Assembly: GCA_963760715.1 (NCBI GenBank)
Contig: CAVXDY010000005.1
Location: 1-64,000, forward strand
Length of the DNA: 64,000 nucleotides
DNA from: CAVXDY01 sp963760715
GTDB taxonomy: Bacteria; Actinomycetota; Thermoleophilia; Miltoncostaeales; Miltoncostaeaceae
Direction: 5' to 3'
Shown: piece by piece, positions 21,531-30,400 of the stretch
Layout: each line of letters begins with the position of its first letter
How positions within the stretch are numbered: the stretch's first letter is position 1
Notes under the pieces: model-generated
The model's input: the letters and a program-made list of their open reading frames with translations, nothing else
Told to the model about the DNA's origin: nothing
Databases searched by the model: none
Position numbers and translations under genes: made by a program

Positions 21531-23714
21531 CTAGCCGACGGCCTTGGCGGACTTGCCGGTCTTCGGCACACGCAGGGCGACCTTCGGCCCGGCCTTCAGC
21601 ACGTTCCGCTTGATCGTCACGAGCGCGCCGCCGGCGGGCTTCACCTTCAGCTGGAGCCGAAGCTGCAGGGGGTCGTGGCCGCGCGGCGCCCGCACCCGGA
21701 AGCCGACCCGCTTCTGCTTGCCCTTCTTCAGCACCAGCTTCGTGGTGGAGACCATCCCGCGTCCCGGGCCGGGGCGGCCGAGGGTGGCGACCACCACCTG
21801 GCGGCTCCGGGCGACGAGGGTGACCGCGAGGTTGACCCACGCCTTGCCGACCTTCAGCTTGGGGTTCAGGAACTGCACCGGCAGCTTCTTCTTGGCGCCC
21901 GCCCGCGGCCGGCCTGCCGAGCCGCCCGCGCCCGGCGCGGGGGACCCGCCCTGGTCGAAGACGTTCCCGACCTGCACGAAGCGGGCCACCGAGGGAACCC
22001 CCTGCGCGTTCAGGAGGAAGAGCATGTACGGGCCGGGGGGCGCGACGTTGGCCGAGGGCGGCGCGGTCGCCTGGATGCCGCCGGCCGTCGGGGAGATCGT
22101 CAGCTCCACGTGGCGCTGGTTCATGTCGTTGCCGTGGGTCGTCGCGCCGGGGGCGATCAGGACGGCCCGGGCGACGGCGTCGGACGTGCCGATCGTGAAC
22201 GGGGAGCCCCACTTGATGGCGCGCGGCGCCGAGGTGATCGCGGGGCGGGTTCCGGCGAAGAGGTAGGGCGGCGAGTAGATCTCCGCGACGTCGTTCTCCC
22301 AGCCGCCGCCGGCCACGGTGTCGTCACCGGCCGAGAGCACCCGGGCGTCGGGGAGCAGGATCGCCGTGGAGTGGTAGCCGCGGCCCTGGGTCTGCGAGGC
22401 CATCGGCGTCCAGGTGTTGGTCGCCGGCGAGTAGAGGACCGCGTCCTCCCGGTAGCCGTTGCTCGCGCCGTCGTTGTTGCCGCCCACGGCGAGCAGGTTG
22501 CCGTCGGGGAGGATCACCGTGTTGACGTTGCGCCGCGACTCCGGCAGCGGCGCCTTGAAGCTCCAGCCGGCGGCCGGGTTGGAGGCGTCGAACTGCTCCG
22601 TGGTGGCGGTCGACAGCGTCGCGTCGCCGTTGGCGCCGCCGATCAGGAGAACCTTGTTGGAGCCGCTCGGCGGTCCCGGCAGCAGGACGCCCGACCCGTA
22701 GCCGTAGTCACGGTTGACGTTCAGGTCCGGGATGTCCGTGAAGGTCCAGTCGCTCGGGTTGATGAAGGTGGTGTCGATGTCGCGGGGACCGGCGAGGATA
22801 ACGCGGCCGTCGGGGAGCACGTACTGGTGCGGGTAGTAGTCGATGTCGCGGTGCGCCACGACGCGCACGGTGCCCGGGCCGTGGCCGTCGGCGGCCGGCG
22901 TGTAGACCTCGAGATCCTGGTTGTTGGACGCCGCTCCGTTGCCCGACTCGTCCCAGCCGGCGGTGATCAGGACCTCGCCGTCGGGAAGCTTGGTGGCCGT
23001 GGGGTACCAGCGTCCGTGCTCCATGTCGGGGCCGCGCAGCCAGGTCTCGGTGGTGGGGTCGAAGATCCAGATCTGGTTCAGGCCCTTGAACGAGCCGGCG
23101 GGGCCGCCGACCTGGTACTTCAGGTTGCCGCCGACCACGAGCACCCGGCCGTCGGCGAGCAGGACCTGGCCCGCGCACCAGATGTTGGCGGGCACGTCGC
23201 GGCGCACGCCCGTCTGGGTGGCCGGATCCCACACCATCACCCGGCCGCGCGCCTCGTCTCCGAACTCCGGGTTGTTGTAGAAGAACAGGACCTTGCCGTT
23301 CGGCATCAGCGTGGTGTGGATGGCCACGATGCCGGGGAGGTCGATCGGCCCGCTCCACTGGCCCACCTCGGACGGCGGACCGGCGTTGACCTTCTTGACC
23401 GACGCCTGGGCCCTGACCTTCTTCACGAAGCTCGGCTTCAGCCGGCCGCCGCCGCCGCACGCCTCGCGGCGGCCCTGGGCGCGCTCGGCCGCGTGCTCGG
23501 CCGCGTGCCGCGACCCGAGCGCGAAGACCTCGATGGCCCGGAGGCGCTTCTCCGCGCGCGGCGTGTCCTTGCGGCAGACCTTGGCGGCCGACTCGATCGA
23601 CATGGTCGAGGCCGACAGCGTGCCGCCGTGCCCGAGGGCGGTGCCGGGAAGGGCCAGCGCCAGTGCGAGCGCGCCGCCCACGAGGGCGCGGCGGAGGGTG
23701 AACGAGAACGTCAC
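21531..23714 (-). CDS. GlxA-like copper radical oxidase
   Basis: A 727-residue protein with a signal peptide (ALVGGALALALALPGTALGH). A seven-bladed Kelch-type propeller at about residues 110-520 is followed by an Ig-like DUF1929 domain. The galactose-oxidase/glyoxal-oxidase active site is visible in order: Cys of NIWCAGQVLL (thioether partner), Tyr of GRWYPTATKL, Trp of ITAGWDESG (stacking), Tyr-His of RGYHSTAILL, and His of MNQRHVELTI. It should therefore carry a Tyr-Cys radical and one copper and oxidise alcohols or aldehydes to make H2O2. The C-terminal ~120 residues are Lys/Val-rich, perhaps wall-associating. The GTG start has TACGGT 6 nt upstream. The substrate is unknown. Confidence 0.9.
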   Translation of the reverse strand: MTFSFTLRRALVGGALALALALPGTALGHGGTLSASTMSIESAAKVCRKDTPRAEKRLRAIEVFALGSRHAAEHAAERAQGRREACGGGGRLKPSFVKKVRAQASVKKVNAGPPSEVGQWSGPIDLPGIVAIHTTLMPNGKVLFFYNNPEFGDEARGRVMVWDPATQTGVRRDVPANIWCAGQVLLADGRVLVVGGNLKYQVGGPAGSFKGLNQIWIFDPTTETWLRGPDMEHGRWYPTATKLPDGEVLITAGWDESGNGAASNNQDLEVYTPAADGHGPGTVRVVAHRDIDYYPHQYVLPDGRVILAGPRDIDTTFINPSDWTFTDIPDLNVNRDYGYGSGVLLPGPPSGSNKVLLIGGANGDATLSTATTEQFDASNPAAGWSFKAPLPESRRNVNTVILPDGNLLAVGGNNDGASNGYREDAVLYSPATNTWTPMASQTQGRGYHSTAILLPDARVLSAGDDTVAGGGWENDVAEIYSPPYLFAGTRPAITSAPRAIKWGSPFTIGTSDAVARAVLIAPGATTHGNDMNQRHVELTISPTAGGIQATAPPSANVAPPGPYMLFLLNAQGVPSVARFVQVGNVFDQGGSPAPGAGGSAGRPRAGAKKKLPVQFLNPKLKVGKAWVNLAVTLVARSRQVVVATLGRPGPGRGMVSTTKLVLKKGKQKRVGFRVRAPRGHDPLQLRLQLKVKPAGGALVTIKRNVLKAGPKVALRVPKTGKSAKAVG

Positions 23715-23720
23715 CGCCCG

Positions 23721-23726
23721 ACCGTA
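23721..23726 (-). promoter_or_regulatory. -10-like box before the copper oxidase gene
   Basis: TACGGT, 6 nt before the GTG at 23714; near-leaderless. Confidence 0.45.
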
Positions 23727-23807
23727 CGTCGAGTGCCGCCCTCGCGCACCCGACGAGGGTCTAGTCCAACGGTGAGTAAATATTCCCTTATCTTGCCGCC
23801 GCGCGGT

Positions 23808-23833
23808 GCCGGGGCGGCCTCGACCGCCCCGGC
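23808..23833 (-). terminator. hairpin after the osmoprotectant operon
   Basis: GCCGGGGCGG pairs perfectly with CCGCCCCGGC across a 6-nt loop, 11 nt past the stop of the binding-protein gene. There is no T-tract. It is a plausible end of the four-gene operon. Confidence 0.5.
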
Positions 23834-23844
23834 GCTCCGCGGTG

Positions 23845-24798
23845 CTACTGGGTGAGCACCCCGTTCTTCACGAGGAAGGCCTTGGCGACCTCCTCGGGGT
23901 CCTGCTTGTCGAGGTCCACCTGGCCGTTCAGCTCACGGGCGTTGTCGGCGGTGAGCAGCGCGCTCACCTTGTCGAGCGTCTGGGCGAAGATGGGCGGCTG
24001 GGCGTCGTAGAAGGCCTTGTTGACGACCGGGAACGTCTGGTACGGAAGCGAGGCGAACTTCGCCTTGTCGTCCGTCAGCACCACGAGGTGGTCGGTCACG
24101 ACCTGCCGGTCCGTGCCGAAGGCGTAGACGCAGTCGGCCTGGCCGTCCTCGATCGGCTTGTAGCGCAGGTTGATGGCGACGACCTTGACGTCCTTGAAGT
24201 CCACGCCGTACGCCGACTTCAGAAGCGGCAGGCCGTCGGGTCGCGTGAGGTGCTCGGGGTTGGCCGAGTACACGAGGTTCGGTGACGCCTTGCCGAGATC
24301 CGACAGCGTCTTCAGGCCGTACTTGTTGACGGCCTCCTGGGTGCAGGCGACCTGGTTGGGGTTGTCGTAGGTCGCCGGCGTCAGGGCCACGAGGCCGCGG
24401 GCCGGGTACTCGGCCTTGATCGTGTTGTAGGCCTGATCGGCGGTCGCGGCGCCGGTCTTCTTCAGCACGACGCTGTAGGCCGTCCCGGTGTACTCCGGGT
24501 ACAGGTCGATGTCGCCCTTGATGACCGCCGGATCGGCGATCTCGGTGCCGCCGAGGCTGGTGACGTCCGGCTTGTAGCCGACCGACCCGAGGGCCTGCGC
24601 GTAGAGCTGGGCGACGATCTGGCTCTCGGTGAAGCCCTTGTCCGCGATCTTGACGGGGGTTCCATCGACCGCGGTACCGCCGGCGGTGGATGCCGCGCCG
24701 CTGTTGTCGTCGCCGCCGCAGCCCGCGGCGAGAAGCCCGAGCGCGAGGACCACGGCGCCCAGCAGGCACACCGTGATCAGCTTGATCCGTCGGTTCAT
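23845..24798 (-). CDS. osmoprotectant ABC substrate-binding lipoprotein
   Basis: A 317-residue protein. MNRRIKLITVCLLGAVVLAL with lipobox LLAAGC marks a lipoprotein anchored outside the cell. The mature domain (VKIADKGFTESQIVAQLYAQ, LGGTEIADPAVIKGDIDLYP, EYTGTAYSVVLKKTGA, LRYKPIEDGQADCVYAFGTD) is an OpuAC/OsmF-type type II periplasmic-binding fold that captures choline, glycine betaine or similar quaternary amines. The ATG overlaps the TGA of the adjacent permease (ATGA). It is the last gene of an opuCA-B-D-C-like operon. Which compound is bound cannot be read from the sequence alone. Confidence 0.9.
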   Translation of the reverse strand: MNRRIKLITVCLLGAVVLALGLLAAGCGGDDNSGAASTAGGTAVDGTPVKIADKGFTESQIVAQLYAQALGSVGYKPDVTSLGGTEIADPAVIKGDIDLYPEYTGTAYSVVLKKTGAATADQAYNTIKAEYPARGLVALTPATYDNPNQVACTQEAVNKYGLKTLSDLGKASPNLVYSANPEHLTRPDGLPLLKSAYGVDFKDVKVVAINLRYKPIEDGQADCVYAFGTDRQVVTDHLVVLTDDKAKFASLPYQTFPVVNKAFYDAQPPIFAQTLDKVSALLTADNARELNGQVDLDKQDPEEVAKAFLVKNGVLTQ

Positions 24799-25481
24799 GT
24801 GGCTCTCCCTTCTTGGATGGCGAGGCTGCGCTCGATGCGCAGGCCCCGTGGCGTCGCGATGCGCTCAACGGCTCCGAAGAGCAGCTGGGCGGCGAGCGCG
24901 AGCAGTGCGACCGGGATGGCGCCGGCCAGCAGGACGTCGTCCTGGCCGGTGTCGAGCCCGGAGATCACGACCTGTCCCAGCCCCCCTCCGCCGACCAGGC
25001 CGGCGAGGGTGGCGGTCGCGACGACCTCGACCGCGGCGGTCCGGACGCCGGCCGAGATGAGCGGCACGGCGATGGGGAGCTCGACGTGGGTCAGGACCTG
25101 GAGCGGCGTGAGACCCATGCCCCGCGACGCCTCGACGATCGCCGGGTCCACCTGGCGCACGCCGGTCAGCGTGTTCAGCAGGATCGGCGGCACGGCGAGG
25201 AGGTAGAGGCCGATGACGGCGGGCCAGAAGCCGACCGTGGTGAGCGTGAGCACGATCCCCATGACGGCGAACGTCGGCACGGTGCGGCCGAGGTTGCCGA
25301 GCGAGGTGACCAGGAACGCCGTGCCCCGCCCGATCTTGGCGCAGATGATGCCGACCACGATTCCCGTGGCGGCCGCCATGCAGAGGGCCGTCGCGGCCAG
25401 GCGGACGTGGCCCCAGAAGGCCTCGTTCACGAAGTCGGTGTTCTGACGGTAGAAGTCCCAGGCCTGGCTCAGCGTGTTCAT
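24795..25481 (-). CDS. osmoprotectant ABC permease (downstream)
   Basis: A 228-residue integral membrane protein with the BPD-type permease layout. N-terminal AFWGHVRLAATALCMAAATG is followed by several transmembrane helices. The EAA loop GVRQVDPAIVEASRGMGLTP (contact to the ATPase) precedes VLTHVELPIAVPLISAGVRT. It pairs with the permease at 25486-26142 to form the heterodimeric channel of the OpuC/OsmWY type. The gap to the upstream permease is 4 nt and it overlaps the binding-protein gene by 4 nt, so all are co-transcribed. Confidence 0.9.
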   Translation of the reverse strand: MNTLSQAWDFYRQNTDFVNEAFWGHVRLAATALCMAAATGIVVGIICAKIGRGTAFLVTSLGNLGRTVPTFAVMGIVLTLTTVGFWPAVIGLYLLAVPPILLNTLTGVRQVDPAIVEASRGMGLTPLQVLTHVELPIAVPLISAGVRTAAVEVVATATLAGLVGGGGLGQVVISGLDTGQDDVLLAGAIPVALLALAAQLLFGAVERIATPRGLRIERSLAIQEGRAT

Positions 25482-25485
25482 CGCG

Positions 25486-26142
25486 TCACGCGGCCTGCCG
25501 GGCGCGCGCCCACGGGGTCAGGAGCCGCTCGACCAGCAGCAGGAACGCGTCGAGCACGACCGCGAGCAGGGTCGCGATGAGCCCGCCGACGGCGATCGGC
25601 GTCAGGAAGTCGCGGTTGAGGCCGTCCGTGTAGATGAGCGTGCCCAGCCCCTTGGCGCCCACCAGGACCCCGATCGTGGCGATCCCGACGGTCGTGACCG
25701 TGACGATCCGGATGCCGGTGAAGATCGACGGCAGCGCGAGCGGGAGCTCCACCCGCATCAGGGTCTGGTGCCGGGTGAGGCCCATCCCCCGCGCCGCCTC
25801 GCGTACCGGGCCGGGGACGGCCTGCAGCCCCACCACCGTGTTCCGTATCAGGATCAGCGGCGAGTAGAGGATCAGTCCGAGGATCACGGTCGTGCGCCCG
25901 ATGCCGAACGTCGGCACCAGGAACGCGAACAGGGCCAGGCTGGGGATCGTGTAGATGATCCCGGCCGCCGTCGTGCCGGAGGCGAAGAGGATCCGCCGCC
26001 GCCGCAGCAGGATGCCGACCGGGACCCAGATCGCCACCGAGATCGCGACCGCGACGAGGACGATCTTCAGGTGCTCGATCGTGGCCTCCTGGATGTCGTC
26101 GCTGTGGCGGGAGATCCAGTCCCACTCGATGCTCTGGGCCAC
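25486..26142 (-). CDS. osmoprotectant ABC permease (upstream)
   Basis: A 218-residue permease. It has ATIEHLKIVLVAVAISVAIW and TIPSLALFAFLVPTFGIGRT, then the EAA loop GLQAVPGPVREAARGMGLTR, then QTLMRVELPLALPSIFTGIR. It has about 5-6 transmembrane helices and is the partner of the 24795-25481 permease. The GTG at 26142 overlaps the last base of the ATPase TAG, indicating tight coupling. The frame-shifted open frame 25478-26125 is a shadow. Confidence 0.9.
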   Translation of the reverse strand: MAQSIEWDWISRHSDDIQEATIEHLKIVLVAVAISVAIWVPVGILLRRRRILFASGTTAAGIIYTIPSLALFAFLVPTFGIGRTTVILGLILYSPLILIRNTVVGLQAVPGPVREAARGMGLTRHQTLMRVELPLALPSIFTGIRIVTVTTVGIATIGVLVGAKGLGTLIYTDGLNRDFLTPIAVGGLIATLLAVVLDAFLLLVERLLTPWARARQAA

Positions 26143-27323
26143 TACGCGGCCCCGGCGGCGTGACGGGTGAAGACCGCCGAGATCACCTCGAGGCTGAGCA
26201 GGCCCACGCAGACGCCGTGCCCGTCCACCACCGCGCCGTACGCCGCGGTCGCCTCGAACAGCGCCGACAGGGCGTCGCGGAGGGTGGTCACCTGGTCGAG
26301 CACCGGCTCGATCCCTCGGCCGCGGTGCTCGGGCACGGTCTCGGCGTCGCCGAGCGCGGTGAGGGGCAGCCAGGCCAGGGGGCGCCCGGCCATGTCCGAC
26401 ACGAGGACCTGGTCGCCGATGGGCTCCAGCTCGCCCCGCGCGATGCGCGCCTGCACGTCGGCGACGGGCTCTCCGGCCCTCACCAGCGGCGCGTCCAGCA
26501 GGTCGATCTCCTCCAGGCGGGTCAGGGACAGGCTCTTGAGGGCCCGGTCGGCTCCCACGAAGTCGGCCACGAAGTCGTCGACCGGGTTGGCGAGGAGCTC
26601 GGCGGGGGGCGCGAACTGCAGGAGCCTCCCCTCGCGCATCACGGCCACCCTGTCGGCCATCTTCACGGCCTCGTCGATGTCGTGGCTCACGAAGACGACG
26701 GTCTTCGGCACGGCGCGGTGGAGTCGCAGGAAGTCGTTCTGGAGGCGGCCGCGGGTGATCGGGTTGACCGCCGAGAAGGGCTCGTCCATGAGCATCACCG
26801 GCGGGTCGCCCGCGAGGGCCCGCGCGAGGCCCACGCGCTGCTGCTGCCCGCCCGAGAGCTGGGCCGGGTAGCGCTTGGAGAACTCGTCCGGGTCGAGGCC
26901 GATCAGCTCGAGCAGCTCACGGACGCGGGCGCGGGTGCGCTCCCTCTCCCATCCGAGCAGGCGCGGGACCGTCGCCACGTTGGCGGCCACGGTGAGGTGG
27001 GGGAGGAGCCCGACCTGCTGGATGACGTAGCCCACCTCGCGCCGCAGGTGGGCCGGGTTGCGCTCCCGCACCGAGTGCCCGTCGATGAGGATCTCGCCGG
27101 AGGTCGGCTCGATCAGGCGGTTGATCATCTTGAGGGCCGTCGTCTTGCCGCAGCCCGACGGGCCGATGAGGACGCACACCTCGCCCGCGGGAACCGTGAG
27201 CGACAGCCCGTCCACGGCCGGCCGCCCCTCGGGGGTGTAGCGCTTCGTCACGTTGCGCAACTCGAGGACGCCGGCGCGCGCCGTGCCCAGCGGTTTCGCC
27301 GTCTCTGTCTCCACCGTCGGCAT
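26142..27323 (-). CDS. osmoprotectant ABC ATPase with CBS domains
   Basis: A 393-residue protein. The ATPase domain has GPSGCGKTTALKMINRLIEP (Walker A), LSGGQQQRVGLARALAGDPP and MLMDEPFSAVNPITR (Walker B; here followed by NP rather than the usual LDP). The C-terminal ~130 residues hold CBS-like segments (VADVQARIARGELEPIGDQV, TLRDALSALFEATAAYGAVV), as in OpuCA/ProV-type ATPases, where they sense ionic strength. It is the first gene of the operon. A TAGGTT box lies 6 nt before the ATG and a perfect 8-bp inverted repeat lies just upstream, a candidate operator. Confidence 0.92.
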   Translation of the reverse strand: MPTVETETAKPLGTARAGVLELRNVTKRYTPEGRPAVDGLSLTVPAGEVCVLIGPSGCGKTTALKMINRLIEPTSGEILIDGHSVRERNPAHLRREVGYVIQQVGLLPHLTVAANVATVPRLLGWERERTRARVRELLELIGLDPDEFSKRYPAQLSGGQQQRVGLARALAGDPPVMLMDEPFSAVNPITRGRLQNDFLRLHRAVPKTVVFVSHDIDEAVKMADRVAVMREGRLLQFAPPAELLANPVDDFVADFVGADRALKSLSLTRLEEIDLLDAPLVRAGEPVADVQARIARGELEPIGDQVLVSDMAGRPLAWLPLTALGDAETVPEHRGRGIEPVLDQVTTLRDALSALFEATAAYGAVVDGHGVCVGLLSLEVISAVFTRHAAGAA

Positions 27324-27329
27324 CCGGCG

Positions 27330-27335
27330 AACCTA
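27330..27335 (-). promoter_or_regulatory. -10-like box of the osmoprotectant operon
   Basis: TAGGTT, 6 nt before the ATG at 27323; near-leaderless. Confidence 0.5.
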
Positions 27336-27344
27336 CCCCAAAGG

Positions 27345-27365
27345 GGTATCGGCCCCCCCGATACC
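27345..27365. promoter_or_regulatory. inverted repeat upstream of the osmoprotectant operon
   Basis: GGTATCGG and CCGATACC flank five C residues, a perfect 8-bp dyad. It covers the region just upstream of the -10 box (about the -20 to -40 zone), where a repressor would block initiation. A second short dyad, CCCC-AAA-GGGG, lies at 27336-27346. Confidence 0.45.
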
Positions 27366-27429
27366 GGCGGAGGCGTGCCCCGGATGTGAGATTCATCACC
27401 GGCGGCGCGGATCGCCCCCGATCCGGCGG

Positions 27430-30400
27430 CTACTCCGTCGAGATGTTGGGGTCGGCCTGCTGGGTCACCGGGATGATCGCCAGGAAGTGCTCCGACGGGG
27501 CATCGATGAGCGGCTGGAGGCGCTCGGCCGCCTCGTCCTGGCCGGACCCGATGAGGGCCTCCCGGTAGTCGCCCAGCAGCTCCGCCACCGCGGCGTCGTC
27601 CGGCTCCTCGAGCGCCGTCAGGCTCACCTTGGCGGCCTTCGACAGGCGCCGCCGCACCGCGGCCTCGTCGAGCCCCCAGTCCTCGTTCTGGCGCACGTAC
27701 ACGACGCCCCCGGTCATGCCGCTGCACAGCCAGGGTCCCGGGTCGCCCAGCACGACCACGCGGCCGCCGGTCATGTACTCGAAGGCGAAGCCCTTGCAGT
27801 TGGACCGCGCCGCGAGGGTGCCCAGGCGGTCGTTGAGCGGCTGGGCCGGCTCGCCGCCCAGGACCAGGTCGGCGCCCGACAGCCGGATGCCGGCGCGGGC
27901 GTCGGCGTTGCCCTGGATCAGGAACAGCCCGCGCTGGGCGCCGTAGGCGAAGCTCTTGCCCACGTGACCGCCGACCCAGTCGCCGAGGTCGTTGCGCGCC
28001 TTCAGCACCTGGATCTCGCCGCCGAGGGCGCACTTGCCCACGCCGTCCTGCGCGCCGCCGAACACCCGCACCCGGACCCCGTCGAGCGTGAACGCGGCCA
28101 GGCCGCTGCCCACGGCCGCGCCCTTGGTGAAGGCGAGGTCCACCAGCGTGGGCAGGTGGCCGTTGCCGTGCCCGTTGGACTGCCCGTTGCCGGCGGCGTC
28201 CCCGCCGCCGTTGGACGCTCCGTTGCCGTCACCGGCGGGGAGGCCGGAGGAGCCGTTCGGGAGGGTGTCGTTGACGCCCGTCGCCGCCCGGGCGATGAGC
28301 CCGGCGAGGTCCGTTCCCAGGTTGCGGTCGGCCGCGGTCGGCGTGGTCTCCTCCTCCACGGCCAGGGCGACGCCGGCGGCGAGCCGCTCGGCCGCCACCT
28401 CGGGGGCGCGGTGGGGCGGCGGCGGGTTGAACGCCCGGAAGAAGCGCGGGGTGCCCGCCGGCGACGTGATGACGCGCTCGCCCACGGGGGTGAGCAGGCT
28501 CGAGAGGTCGAGCCGGTCGTGGTGGGAGACCTGCACCAGGCGGTCGGCCTGGCCCACCAGCTCCTGCACCTCCGAGACGCCCATGCGCCCGGCCAGGTCG
28601 CGGAGGGCCTCGCCCATCTCGGTGAAGTACTTCACCAGGGACTCGACGGCGGGCTCGTAGATCCGGGGCACGAACCGCTTGAGGCCGCGCTCGGCGGCCT
28701 CGTGCTCGTCGATCTGCGTGGCGATGCCCACGTGACAGGTGTCGAGCTGACACCCGCGGCAGATGGTGCAGCCGATGGCGACCATCGAGGCCGTGCCGAA
28801 GCCCAGCCGGTTGGCGCCCATGCACATGAGCTTCACGCAGTCGGCCGCGCTGCGAAGGCCGCCGTCCGCCCAGATCTCCACCCGGTCGCGGATGCCCGCC
28901 TCGGTGAGGGCGTGGTGGGCGAGCACCGTGCCGATCTCGCAGGGCAGGCCGGCACGCCGCAGCGCATGCTGGCGGGCCGCCCCGGTGCCCCCGTCGTAGC
29001 CGGACATGGTGATGACGTCGGCACCCGCCTTGGCGATGCCGATCGCGATCGTCCCGATGCCCGGAACCACCGGAACCTTCACGATCACCCGCGCGTGCGG
29101 GTTGGAGGTCTTCAGCTCGTCGATGAGCTGGGCGAGGTCCTCGATCGAGTAGAGGTCGTGGTTGTTGGACGGGCTGATCAGGTCGCTGCCCACCTGGGCG
29201 TTGCGTGCCCGGGCGATCGCCTGGGTGACCTTCGAGCCCGGCAGGTGGCCGCCCTCGCCGGGCTTGGCGCCCTGGCCGATCTTGATCTCGATCCACTCCG
29301 AGGAGTTCAGGAGCAGCGACGAGACCCCGAAGCGGCCGCTGGCGATCTGCTGGCCGCGGTGCTTCGGGTAGCGCCCGTACATGTCGTGGATCTCGCCGCC
29401 CTCGCCGTTCATGCAGAGCATGTCGGCGCGCATGGCGGCCTCCGCGTAGGCGCGGAAGGCGGTCTCGCCCTGGCTCCCGAAGCTCATGGAGCTGATGAGG
29501 AAGGGGAGGCTGTGCTCGCCCACCCGGGAGCTGACCTCCGCGGCGGGGATGCGCTGGTCCTCGGGGACGAGTTGCGGGTGCACGGCGTGGCGCAGGGCCA
29601 CCGGCTGCTCGGTCTCGAGGGCGTCGATCGTCTCGGCGAACTCCTCGTATCCGCGCTCGGAGTTGGCCACGCGCGCGAGCGCCTTCCAGACCTTGGGGTA
29701 CATGCGGGGCAGCTTGACCTTGGAGGGGTGCTCCTCACCGGCGCGGATCTCGCGGCCCTGCTCGGCCAGCCGGTCGAGGTCGGCCAGGTCCAGCCCGCGG
29801 CCCTCGGAGGCGCAGAAGCCCGGGATGGCCAGGATGTCGAGCACCTCGGGGCTGACCCCGATGGCCGAGACCAGGCGCCCGTACCCGCGCAGCTCGTGGA
29901 TCCCGAGCGTCGAGAGGACCTTCTCCATGCCCTTCTGCAGGCCCTCCAGCACGTTGGCCGCGGCCGTGGTGGGCTCGGGCGAGCCGTCCATGGCCTTCTC
30001 GAGCATCGCGTAGGGGCACAGGGCCTGGGCGCCGAAGCCCAGAGCGACCATGACGTCGTGCACGTTGCGGATGCCGGCCGACTGGAGCACGAGGCTCGCG
30101 TCGCGGCGCACCGACGAGCCGTCCTCCTTGAACGTCTCGCGCAGCGCCTTGTCGACGGCCGCGATCGCCAGGTGCGGGTCGCAGACCCGGTCGTCCGGGC
30201 CGGCGGCCTGGTCGTGCAGCACGATCAGCTCGGCGCCGCCGCGCACGGCGGCGCGGGCGGCCTCGGCGAGCTGGGCGAGGTGGATGGCGACGCTGAGGTC
30301 GCGGTGGAACGACAGGGGCAGGCGCACGGCGCGCCAGTCCCACGCGGCCAGCACGTCCTCCATGCAGGCCACGCCCTGGCCCACGGCGACGCGGCGGAGG

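Noticed and set aside
21675..23855. A 726-codon plus-strand frame opposite the copper oxidase gene
   Set aside because: Low-complexity Arg/Val/Gly shadow; the minus strand has a complete enzyme with signal peptide.
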